The notes under the pieces: generated by a model
What the model saw: only the letters and a program-made list of their open reading frames with translations
The model's database searches: none
Told to the model about the DNA's origin: nothing
Position numbers and translations under genes: made by a program
NCBI RefSeq assembly: GCF_002886045.1
Contig: NZ_CP025791.1
Span: forward strand, 5,099,001 to 5,163,000
From: Flavivirga eckloniae
Lineage (GTDB): Bacteria; Bacteroidota; Bacteroidia; Flavobacteriales; Flavobacteriaceae
Length of the DNA: 64,000 bases
Direction: 5' to 3'
In this document: piece by piece, positions 24,574 to 32,269 of the stretch
How positions within the stretch are numbered: position 1 is the stretch's first letter
How the letters are laid out: every line of letters begins with the position of its first letter

Positions 24574-25644
24574 TTAATTATCCTTTTTTAATAAATCATT
24601 TACCAGTTTTTTTAATTGATCAATTTGATGTTGTTGTAATTTTAATTGTTCTTCCTGATTTATCGTGTATAAAGTTAACTCTTCAATTTTTTCTAAAAGT
24701 TTAACATTTATTTCACCCAAATTAATTCCTTCATTCTTAATAACATCATCCTTAGATGGTATGTTTTTAAGGTGTCCATTTTTTCGAATGTAGTTTGCTA
24801 CTTCACTTATGGGTGTTAAATTATAATCATCTTGAAATACGTAATCTGGCCAGTTGCCTTCTAAAGCAACTTTGACTTCTTCAGCTATAGCTTTGCCTGC
24901 AACGGCTAGTGCATAGCCTTTAGTGTCGGTTGTCCCAATTGCTATGTTGTCTTTTACATAAGAAGAACCATTAACATTAAGCATAAAATTACCTGCTGTA
25001 AAATTATTTTGATCAAAACCTATATGCAAATTTCCTTCTTTTTTTATTACTATTCCCTGTCCGATACTTGGATTAAATCCTAAAAATAGAGATTCGTTAA
25101 AATTATTGGCACTACGTTGATAACCTATTTGAGCAACTGTTGTTTTTGCTGAATTAACAAACTTGATTTTTTGTTCATATAGCTCATTATTATCAATAAA
25201 ACCACCAGGTATTTCATAACTTAGAGTTAGGTCTCCTCTGGATGCATAAATGCCTCCATTCACATTTAACATTTCATTACCTCTATTACCATATTCATTA
25301 AACCCAATATATGTATTGCTATTATTTTGTAAAAATATTCCATCACTAGAACCTGCTCTTATACGTAAAGCTTTGTCAAACCTTAATATTGATGGACCTT
25401 CAAGATAAGATATACTACCGGTTAATTGATTGTTATCCCCATAAAAATGTATTCCATGCCTATAATCGATTGTTCCATAAAATGGGTGTGGGGTAATAGG
25501 TCTTCTAAGCTTTATATTTCCGCCTTCAATTTTTACATCTGTGTCAACTTCAGTTGGAAGTGGAAAATAGTTTTGATTTTGAGAAAATAAATTATTGATT
25601 AGAAGAATAATAATTACAACGGAGAAGATTTCTTTTTTTTTCAT
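24574..25644 (-). CDS. Secreted fibre-like protein with coiled-coil C-terminus
   Basis: 356 residues with a signal peptide (KKKEIFSVVIIILLINNLFSQ). The body is beta-rich with repeated YIGFNEYGNRGNEMLNVNGG and HIGFDQNNFTAGNFMLNVNG units (shown here as two related motifs). The C-terminal third has ALAVAGKAIAEEVKVAL, then ISEVANYIRKNGHLKNIPS and a coiled coil (LLEKIEELTLYTINQEEQLKLQQ) to the end. This architecture resembles surface or tail-fibre-domain proteins common in Bacteroidota. Exact function is unknown, though adhesion or self-assembly is a reasonable guess. No phage genes are nearby. It is transcribed alone. Confidence 0.75.
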   Translation of the reverse strand: MKKKEIFSVVIIILLINNLFSQNQNYFPLPTEVDTDVKIEGGNIKLRRPITPHPFYGTIDYRHGIHFYGDNNQLTGSISYLEGPSILRFDKALRIRAGSSDGIFLQNNSNTYIGFNEYGNRGNEMLNVNGGIYASRGDLTLSYEIPGGFIDNNELYEQKIKFVNSAKTTVAQIGYQRSANNFNESLFLGFNPSIGQGIVIKKEGNLHIGFDQNNFTAGNFMLNVNGSSYVKDNIAIGTTDTKGYALAVAGKAIAEEVKVALEGNWPDYVFQDDYNLTPISEVANYIRKNGHLKNIPSKDDVIKNEGINLGEINVKLLEKIEELTLYTINQEEQLKLQQHQIDQLKKLVNDLLKKDN

Positions 25645-25724
25645 AATGAACTTATTAAGATTACTTTGCTAAAGAGCAGTTGTGAATTGTTTGAGTAAAA
25701 TTAATGAAAGAATCTAAGATTTTG

Positions 25725-25768
25725 CTAAGGTTTATCCTTGCAAATAGTAAGGATAAACCTTAGTTTTT
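25725..25768 (+). terminator. Long hairpin with T-rich tail between chrA and the fibre-like gene
   Basis: Arms CTAAGGTTTATCCTT (25725-25739) and its perfect complement (25749-25763) form a 15-bp stem with a nine-base loop. On the plus strand it is followed by TTTTTATT. Both neighbours are on the minus strand, where the T tract is absent, so its use as the chrA terminator is uncertain. Confidence 0.6.
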
Positions 25769-25827
25769 ATTGTCGTGTTTTTAGTTATTCTTCAAGATGA
25801 AATAAATTACTTTTGTTGTTTCTTAAC

Positions 25828-26949
25828 CTAAATTAGGGCTAATAAATAACCAATTAACGCCCCACCCAAAACAATAAAGGCACTATTTAATTTTTTAAAT
25901 ACAAAAACTGTAGTTAAACTCATTACGGCAATTAAAATAGTCCGCCAATCGGTTACCGAATCTTTTATCATTTCGATACAAACAGCAAGTATTAATGCCA
26001 CGGCAGCAACGTTTACAGCGTCTAAAAATGCTCTGATGATTTTTGATTGCCGCATTTTAGGAATCAAAGGGTTTAGAATTAGAACAAAAAGAAACGAAGG
26101 AAGAAAAATACCTGCTGTAGCAGCAATGGCTCCCCAAAGGCCGTTCATTTGCCAACCGATAAATGTTGCTGTAGATAAAACAGGACCAGGGGTAACCTGT
26201 CCGATCGCTACAGCATCAATTAAAGCTTGTCTGGTTAGCCAACCATTTGCAACCAGTTCGGTATCGAGAAAAGCAAATAAAACATAACCACTACCATACA
26301 GAATGGCACCTACCTTTAAAAAAGTAAGAAATATTTTTAGTGTACCGATTTTTATCGGATCGATAGTCTGAAACATTAAAAGCGGTATAAAACTATTTAA
26401 ATTGGTACGTCCTTTTTTTATAAAATAGATGATTAAACCCAATAAACCACAACCAAAAAGCGCCGCTATTTCATTAATTCCGAGTAAACAAGCTGTTATG
26501 GTTATAATGCCTAAAATAGCAAGCTCTACATTTTTAATTGCCTTTTTTGCTAAACGATAAGCTGCCATTAAAATAATGGCTATTACCGCTGGTTTAATGC
26601 CATAAATAAAAGGTTCTACATTGGGTAGTTGACCATATTCCTGATATAGGTAAGCAAATACAGAAGTAATAACAACAGCTGGAAAAATAAAGCAAATACC
26701 AGCTACGAATAAGCCTTTCCAACCTGCACGTTCATGACCGCAATGCATGGTCATTTCAGTAGAATTAGGCCCCGGAATCAGGTTTGTAGCACCAACTAGA
26801 TCGAGAAAGTGTTCTTGGCTCATCCATTGTCTTTTCTTAACAACTTCATCTTCCATCATGGCAATGTGGGATGCAGGCCCACCAAAAGCTATGGTACCTA
26901 ACTTTAAGAATAGTTTGGCGATTTCTATCAGTTTTGTTTTTTGAGACAT
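25828..26949 (-). CDS. chrA: Chromate transporter, ChrA family
   Basis: 373 residues with two homologous CHR halves of about six helices each. The first half opens with FGGPASHIAMM and has GATNLIPGPNSTEMTMHCG (about 49-67); the second repeats the pattern as LYGSGYVLFAFLDTELV and AIGQVTPGPVLSTATFIGW. These are hallmark ChrA motifs. Characterised members export chromate; in marine bacteria without metal exposure the substrate may be another oxyanion. It stands between a TfoX-N gene and the fibre-like gene, all on the minus strand, with gaps too long to suggest an operon. Confidence 0.93.
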   Translation of the reverse strand: MSQKTKLIEIAKLFLKLGTIAFGGPASHIAMMEDEVVKKRQWMSQEHFLDLVGATNLIPGPNSTEMTMHCGHERAGWKGLFVAGICFIFPAVVITSVFAYLYQEYGQLPNVEPFIYGIKPAVIAIILMAAYRLAKKAIKNVELAILGIITITACLLGINEIAALFGCGLLGLIIYFIKKGRTNLNSFIPLLMFQTIDPIKIGTLKIFLTFLKVGAILYGSGYVLFAFLDTELVANGWLTRQALIDAVAIGQVTPGPVLSTATFIGWQMNGLWGAIAATAGIFLPSFLFVLILNPLIPKMRQSKIIRAFLDAVNVAAVALILAVCIEMIKDSVTDWRTILIAVMSLTTVFVFKKLNSAFIVLGGALIGYLLALI

Positions 26950-27021
26950 GTTAAACGAGGTTTGTGGTATTGCAAAAACTCACTTGTAGTAAGAGTTTTG
27001 AGGAACACATGAGTAATAAAA

Positions 27022-27396
27022 CTATTTTGCTTTCTTTTTTTTCGGTTTACTAGCCTTAGCTAACGGATTAAAAGCAATACATAAATCCAGCCAATATGAT
27101 AAATCATCATCAGTATCAAACCCGTCGGGAGTTACAAAAATATAGCCTTTCATAGGTCTGCCGGTAAAGTCCATAGGTAAACATTCCGGTTTATCGAGTT
27201 CAGCTTCATATACAGCTTCCCCAATACGCGCCATTAATAAATTATCACCATATTTTTTGTCCAAATGGATACCGCAAAGCATTTTGTTATCAACTTTAAA
27301 GCATAAACCGCCCATCATTTTAAGTTCTGTAAAAGCTGTTCGTTTTTCTTTAAGTTGTTGTCGTATTCTATCTGCTAAATATTCATCGTAAGCCAT
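27022..27396 (-). CDS. TfoX N-terminal domain protein
   Basis: 124 residues. AYDEYLADRIRQQL and KMMGGLCFKVDNKMLCGI (about 27-44) followed by LMARIG and MKGYIFVTPDGF match the TfoX/Sxy N-terminal domain, whose full-length relatives control competence in gamma-proteobacteria. The C-terminal TfoX domain is missing, and the protein ends in a lysine-rich tail (KASKPKKKKAK). Single-domain forms are common in Bacteroidota and have no proven role. It lies upstream of chrA on the same strand, 72 bases away. Confidence 0.85.
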   Translation of the reverse strand: MAYDEYLADRIRQQLKEKRTAFTELKMMGGLCFKVDNKMLCGIHLDKKYGDNLLMARIGEAVYEAELDKPECLPMDFTGRPMKGYIFVTPDGFDTDDDLSYWLDLCIAFNPLAKASKPKKKKAK

Positions 27397-27424
27397 AGGA
27401 ATTCATTTAAAATTACATCGTTGT

Positions 27425-27445
27425 ATTGAACTTGGAGTAAATTTA
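27425..27445 (+). repeat. 21-base direct repeat, copy 1
   Basis: The 21 bases beginning ATTGAACTTGG here recur exactly at 28671-28691. The first copy lies just upstream of the TfoX-N gene, but in the opposite orientation to it. Confidence 0.7.
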
Positions 27446-27538
27446 ATGCTTTTATAAATGTAACTAACAAAGAATTATCTATCAATTAATTTAGATAAAT
27501 TCTTTGTTGGATAGCTTTTGTCGACTACATAAAAAAGA

Positions 27539-27665
27539 GAGACTATCTGAAATAGAGAGACAATGTTTGTGTAGAGTACATTGACAACCTGCCCGTCCAC
27601 TGGCAGGGGAGTGTTAAGCTTAAACTAATTGGGGAACACTCAATTCGGCAATTTCAGAAAGTCTC
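27539..27665. other. Structured intergenic element with nested inverted repeats
   Basis: GAGACTATCTGAAAT (27539-27553) pairs, with one mismatch, with ATTTCAGAAAGTCTC (27651-27665), closing a 127-base region. Inside lie two further stems: CCTGCC / GGCAGG (27588-27593 and 27602-27607) and GAGTGTT / AACACTC (27609-27615 and 27635-27641). It is GC-richer than its surroundings and ends nine bases from the carbonic anhydrase stop. It could be a complex terminator, a small RNA or a MITE-like repeat. Confidence 0.6.
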
Positions 27666-27673
27666 ATTATATT

Positions 27674-28459
27674 TTAAAAATGATAAGTTACAGCCCTATC
27701 ATTTAAAGGTTGTTCATTACGATAATTGTTAATAGGCATGTTGTTTTTAAGTTTCAATACTTCTTGAACCGATAAAACGATAGGCTCTTTAAATACTATC
27801 CAATTCACATTTTCGGTACAAGGCGGTGTGGTTAGTGAACCACCATAAGAGTAATAGTGTTTATCTTCTAAGACTAAACTAGATAAATCAATTTTTTGAT
27901 GAATGTCTTTTTCGGCACCTTCCTCAATAGGTAAAAAGCTTTCAAGAAATTCAAATAATTGACTTTCTTCGCCTTCTTCACCCAAAATCCCTAAAACAGT
28001 TATTTTTCCAGCTTTATTTACATGTACCAAATGCATTTCAATAGGGTAGATCACCCCGTTTATTTTGTGTTCGGATGGTTCATGAAAATGTATTTGCTTT
28101 AAATAGTATGTTTCGTCCTTATAAGTAATGGAATCGCCAGCTTCAAAATCAAACTGTATAGAATGGCCATTATTTTCAACTTTGCTTATAAGCGTGGTTG
28201 GTGTGTATTGTATTTTTAAATCTTCCTGAATTTTTACAGCTATTGCATTTTTATGAATAATATTGATTGGTGATTGACGTTTACCTCCGCAATCTGAGTT
28301 TTTTTCAATTTCTATCCAGTGCTCTGGTGATGTTTCTCCGGAATAACTCCAATGAAGTTTGTGGTCTTGATGTTTTTCGTGTATGTTCTTTTGTGAATCT
28401 GTGCAAGAAAGGGTAGCTATTAATACTATACTTAAAAGTAAAGTGATTTTCGCGTGCAT
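27674..28459 (-). CDS. Alpha-class carbonic anhydrase, lipoprotein
   Basis: This zinc enzyme interconverts CO2 and bicarbonate. 261 residues. A lipoprotein signal (ITLLLSIVLIATLSC) puts it in the periplasm, anchored to a membrane. The zinc histidines are H124 and H126 (in IHFHEPSEH) and H143 (in EMHLVH). CGGKRQSPINI near residue 58 and GSLTTPPCTENVNW near 207-220 are the other alpha-class blocks; the Cys in each likely form the conserved disulfide. It stands alone, with a structured element downstream and the divergent AGCS symporter upstream. Confidence 0.95.
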   Translation of the reverse strand: MHAKITLLLSIVLIATLSCTDSQKNIHEKHQDHKLHWSYSGETSPEHWIEIEKNSDCGGKRQSPINIIHKNAIAVKIQEDLKIQYTPTTLISKVENNGHSIQFDFEAGDSITYKDETYYLKQIHFHEPSEHKINGVIYPIEMHLVHVNKAGKITVLGILGEEGEESQLFEFLESFLPIEEGAEKDIHQKIDLSSLVLEDKHYYSYGGSLTTPPCTENVNWIVFKEPIVLSVQEVLKLKNNMPINNYRNEQPLNDRAVTYHF

Positions 28460-28670
28460 GATATAGGTATTTGATCAATTATATAATACAAATCTAAATA
28501 TGGAGGCTTTTCTAAAACCTTACTTTTGTCAGCTTTTGGAAATTATATTTTGAAAGTTATTAACTATTTCGTTTTCGGAACTAGAAGAAGAATTTAAAAC
28601 TCACATCTCTCCCTATCTATTAAATATTTTTTGTAAGCCATTCCATTAGGTTTTAAATATGATTTCATAA

Positions 28671-28691
28671 ATTGAACTTGGAGTAAATTTA
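28671..28691 (+). repeat. 21-base direct repeat, copy 2
   Basis: Exact second copy of the 21 bases at 27425-27445. Here it lies 33 bases before the AGCS symporter start in the same orientation, so it may be part of that promoter region. Confidence 0.7.
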
Positions 28692-28723
28692 TTTACATTT
28701 ATGAATTGAACAAACCAACCTAT

Positions 28724-30097
28724 ATGAACCAGTTAGAATATATTGTAAATGCCTTTTCAAATTTTGTATGGGGTTTGCCCTTGGTTATATTGCTAATAGG
28801 GGGCGGTTTATACCTTTTGGTTTTGTCGAGGTTTTTACCATTTAGGCTTATTGGTCATGCGATTGGAGTATTGCGGGGCAAGTACGACGATCCTAATGAT
28901 CCGGGACAGATTAGTCACTTTAAAGCTTTAACAACAGCGCTTTCTTCAACAATAGGTATGGGAAATATAGCAGGTGTGGCGGTAGCCATTTCTGTTGGCG
29001 GTCCAGGCGCTATGTTTTGGATGTGGGTTAGTGCTATTGTAGGGATGTCTACCAAGTTTTTTACATCCACGCTAGCCATTATGTATCGCGGAAAAGATAG
29101 CAGTGGTGAGTTACAAGGAGGTCCTATGTATTTTATTATAGAAGGTTTGGGAAAACATTGGAAACCCTTGGCTGTTATGTTCAGTCTTTTTGGAATGGTT
29201 GGTGCTTTACCAGTTGTTAACGTGAATCAATTAACACAGGCAATAAACGATATTGTATTAATTCCGAATGGTGTTGAAGTAGGCTTAAAGTCTAATTTAG
29301 TAATCGCTTTTGTTTTGGTAGCTTTAACCTCAGTTATTATTCTTGGTGGATTAAAGCGTATTAGTAATGCAGCTTCTAAGATGGTACCTTCTATGGTGCT
29401 GTTATATTTTGTATTGGTTTTATTTATTCTAATAGCTAATTACGATGTGGTACCCAAATATTTTCTAATGATTTTTACAGATGCTTTTTCTGCCAATAAC
29501 TTTAAGGAAAGTCCTTTTTTGGGAGGTGTGTTAGGAGGACTTATTTTGTTGGGAATCCGTCGAGGTGCATTTTCAAATGAAGCAGGTATTGGTACAGCGC
29601 CTATGGCACACGGTGCCGCAAAAACAGACGAACCTGTACGCGAAGGTTTAGTAGCCATGTTAGGGCCTGCAATAGATACTTTGGTAGTTTGTACGCTTAC
29701 AGCTTTAGCTATTTTAGTAACAGGTGTATGGGAAACAACTTCAGATAATGGCGTGAGTTTAACAGCTTCTGCCTTTTCGCATGTTATGCCCGAGTATGGT
29801 AAATATTTACTAATGCTTTGTGTTTTAATATTTAGTGTATCCTCGTTATTTTCGTATGCATACTATGGTACAAAATGCATGTCGTTTATAGTTGGAGCAG
29901 AGAAGAAACACTACTATAATTACATTTATATTGTAAGTATTATATTGGCAGCTACAACCCCTTTTAGTGTTATGCTTAATTTAATTGACGGGACTTTTGC
30001 GCTTATGGCAATTCCAACTATGGTAGCCACGCTCATTTTGGCACCAAAAGTTATTAAAGAAATTAAACCCTATTTAGCTCGAATTAAAGAAGATTAA
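28724..30097 (+). CDS. Sodium:alanine/glycine symporter (AGCS family)
   Basis: 457 residues from the ATG at 28724; a TTG six codons earlier also opens the frame but adds nothing family-like. About eleven membrane helices. STIGMGNIAGVAVAISVGGPGAMFWMW (cited as GMGNIAGVA and GGPGAMFWMW, about 85-110) is the AGCS signature, and GIRRGAFSNEAGIGTAPMAHGAA near residue 283-305 is the second conserved block. Members import alanine or glycine with Na+. It is followed, after about 150 bases, by the DUF4212/SSS symporter pair. Confidence 0.93.
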   Translation: MNQLEYIVNAFSNFVWGLPLVILLIGGGLYLLVLSRFLPFRLIGHAIGVLRGKYDDPNDPGQISHFKALTTALSSTIGMGNIAGVAVAISVGGPGAMFWMWVSAIVGMSTKFFTSTLAIMYRGKDSSGELQGGPMYFIIEGLGKHWKPLAVMFSLFGMVGALPVVNVNQLTQAINDIVLIPNGVEVGLKSNLVIAFVLVALTSVIILGGLKRISNAASKMVPSMVLLYFVLVLFILIANYDVVPKYFLMIFTDAFSANNFKESPFLGGVLGGLILLGIRRGAFSNEAGIGTAPMAHGAAKTDEPVREGLVAMLGPAIDTLVVCTLTALAILVTGVWETTSDNGVSLTASAFSHVMPEYGKYLLMLCVLIFSVSSLFSYAYYGTKCMSFIVGAEKKHYYNYIYIVSIILAATTPFSVMLNLIDGTFALMAIPTMVATLILAPKVIKEIKPYLARIKED

Positions 30098-30244
30098 CTT
30101 TTATTAAAAGATGATATCGATAAGGTTCAATTATCACATATCACCCTTGTTTTTAAACCATTTGTACCGATTTCATTGATTGGAATTCTTTAATTTTCGC
30201 TTTTAAAAATTAATAATACTTAATAAAAAAACAACATTTAAACT

Positions 30245-30502
30245 ATGGCAGATCAAAACAAATCAAAGGCATATTGGAAAGAGAATATAAGGTATCTGTC
30301 CATACTTTTAATTATATGGTTTTTAGTGTCCTATGGTGCAGGAATTATATTTAAGGATGCTCTTAACGATATAAAAGTAGGTGGTTTTAAATTAGGTTTT
30401 TGGTTTGCCCAACAAGGTTCAATGTATGTATTTGTCATACTCATATTTGTATATGTTCGTCTTATGAATAAACTTGATAAAAAGTATGGTTATGACGAAT
30501 AG
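30245..30502 (+). CDS. DUF4212 protein, small subunit of SSS-type symporter
   Basis: 85 residues with two membrane helices (YLSILLIIWFLVSYGAGI and GSMYVFVILIFVYVRLM). The K-A-Y-W-x-E-N segment near the N-terminus, the GGFKLGFWFAQQGS loop and the LDKKYG end are the DUF4212 signature. The family is found only beside SSS-type solute symporters, where it is thought to be a small subunit. Its 3' end overlaps the start region of the symporter gene, confirming coupling. Confidence 0.92.
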   Translation: MADQNKSKAYWKENIRYLSILLIIWFLVSYGAGIIFKDALNDIKVGGFKLGFWFAQQGSMYVFVILIFVYVRLMNKLDKKYGYDE

Positions 30503-32219
30503 TATCATGTTAGTTGAATCGTTAGGAGTCCAGAATTGGACTTATATTTTAGTAGGAGTTACATTTGCAGTATATATAGGTATTGCTATTTGGTCCAGAG
30601 CAAGTTCTACTAAAGAGTTTTATGTAGCCGGAGGGGGCGTTTCACCTTTAGCCAATGGTATGGCTACTGCTGCCGATTGGATGAGTGCTGCGTCCTTTAT
30701 ATCTATGGCCGGTATTATATCTTTTGCGGGTTATGATGGTGCGGTTTATTTAATGGGTTGGACAGGAGGTTATGTACTTTTAGCATTATTGTTAGCACCA
30801 TATTTAAGAAAGTTCGGAAAGTTTACTGTGCCCGATTTTATTGGAGATCGTTATTATTCAAAAACAGCACGGTTAGTGGCTGTGTTTTGTGCTTTACTAG
30901 TGTCCTTTACTTATGTGGCCGGACAAATGCGGGGTGTAGGTATTGTGTTCTCTCGTTTTTTAGAGGTCGATATTAATACAGGGGTTATTATTGGCATGTT
31001 AATCGTATTATTTTATGCCGTTTTAGGTGGTATGAAAGGGATAACCTATACACAGGTGGCACAATATTGCATACTTATTTTTGCTTTTATGGTGCCCGCT
31101 ATTTTTATTTCAATTCAAATGACGGGAAACCCAATCCCGCAATTGGGGTTTGGTGATCAATTAGCAGATGGTTCTGGAACTTATTTACTGGATAAATTAG
31201 ATGGTTTAAGTACAGAACTCGGTTTTGCCGAATATACAGAAGGTTCTAAATCGTTAATTGATGTCTTTGCTATTACATTGGCATTAATGGTGGGTACCGC
31301 AGGTTTACCTCATGTTATTGTTCGTTTTTTCACAGTGAAACGTGTTAAAGATGCCCGGAAATCTGCTGGAATTGCTTTGTTGTTAATTGTTGTGTTATAT
31401 ACAACCGCACCAGCGGTAGCAGTTTTTGCCAGAACGAATATGATTGAAACCGTATCGAATAAACCTTATGCTTCGGTTCCGGAATGGTTTAAAAAATGGG
31501 AAACTACAGAATTGATAACCTTTACCGATAAGAATAACGATGGTATAATTCAATATGTAGCCGATACCTCTAAAAATGAGCTGGTAGTTGATAGGGATAT
31601 TATGGTATTGGCAAATCCGGAAATAGCCAATTTGCCCAATTGGGTTGTTGCTTTGGTGGCTGCGGGTGGCTTGGCAGCAGCTTTGTCTACAGCAGCAGGC
31701 TTGTTATTGGTTATCTCTGCATCGGTTTCTCACGATTTAATCAAAAAGATTTTAAAACCTTCAATATCGGAAAAAGGAGAGTTGGTAGCGGCTCGTTTGT
31801 CTGCTGTTGGAGCAGTTTGTATTGCAGGCTATTTTGGAATTAATCCGCCAGGGTTTGTAGCAGCGGTTGTGGCTTTAGCCTTTGGGTTGGCAGCAGCATC
31901 TTTTTTTCCAGCAATTATTTTGGGGATCTTTTATAAACGGATGAACAAGGAAGGTGCCATAGCCGGTATGGTGGTTGGAATCACTGCCATGTTGCTGTAT
32001 ATGATTAAATATAAACTCGGTTGGTTAGATGAAACACTACCAGATAAAAGCGAATGGTGGTTTGGTATTTCTCCAGAAGGATTTGGTACTATTGCTATGA
32101 TTTTAAACTTTGTAGTATCTATAGTTATTATGAAATTAACTCCAGAGCCTCCAAAAGACGTGCAGGATATTGTAGAAAATATTAGAATTCCTAGTGGGGC
32201 AGGAGGAGCTACGCATTGA
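30486..32219 (+). CDS. Sodium:solute symporter (SSS), acetate/organic-acid type
   Basis: 577 residues from the ATG at 30486, with alternatives at 30492 and 30507; the frame overlaps the DUF4212 stop. About thirteen helices. SSTKEFYVAGGGVSPLANGMATAADWMSAASFIS (cited as YVAGGGVSP and ATAADWMSAASF) and GTAGLPHVIVRFFTV are SSS motifs of the ActP/VC_2705 branch. A soluble insert (about 325-375) contains a calcium-loop-like DKNNDG. The DUF4212 partner, acs, DUF294 and DnaQ-like genes in this neighbourhood fit acetate or short organic-acid uptake. A strong hairpin follows its stop. Confidence 0.92.
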   Translation: MVMTNSIMLVESLGVQNWTYILVGVTFAVYIGIAIWSRASSTKEFYVAGGGVSPLANGMATAADWMSAASFISMAGIISFAGYDGAVYLMGWTGGYVLLALLLAPYLRKFGKFTVPDFIGDRYYSKTARLVAVFCALLVSFTYVAGQMRGVGIVFSRFLEVDINTGVIIGMLIVLFYAVLGGMKGITYTQVAQYCILIFAFMVPAIFISIQMTGNPIPQLGFGDQLADGSGTYLLDKLDGLSTELGFAEYTEGSKSLIDVFAITLALMVGTAGLPHVIVRFFTVKRVKDARKSAGIALLLIVVLYTTAPAVAVFARTNMIETVSNKPYASVPEWFKKWETTELITFTDKNNDGIIQYVADTSKNELVVDRDIMVLANPEIANLPNWVVALVAAGGLAAALSTAAGLLLVISASVSHDLIKKILKPSISEKGELVAARLSAVGAVCIAGYFGINPPGFVAAVVALAFGLAAASFFPAIILGIFYKRMNKEGAIAGMVVGITAMLLYMIKYKLGWLDETLPDKSEWWFGISPEGFGTIAMILNFVVSIVIMKLTPEPPKDVQDIVENIRIPSGAGGATH

Positions 32220-32227
32220 TGATAAAA

Positions 32228-32260
32228 TGAGGTCTGAAAAATATCATTTTTCAGACCTCA
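32228..32260. terminator. Bidirectional terminator, 15-bp stem
   Basis: TGAGGTCTGAAAAAT (32228-32242) and its perfect complement (32246-32260) enclose a three-base loop and are flanked by T- or A-rich sequence. It separates the plus-strand symporter from the minus-strand DUF3857 genes and probably serves both. Confidence 0.85.
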
Positions 32261-32269
32261 TTGTCATTA

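Noticed and set aside
24574-25644. Fibre-like protein as a prophage tail fibre.
   Set aside because: It has a signal peptide and no other phage genes are nearby, so a cell-surface protein is more likely.
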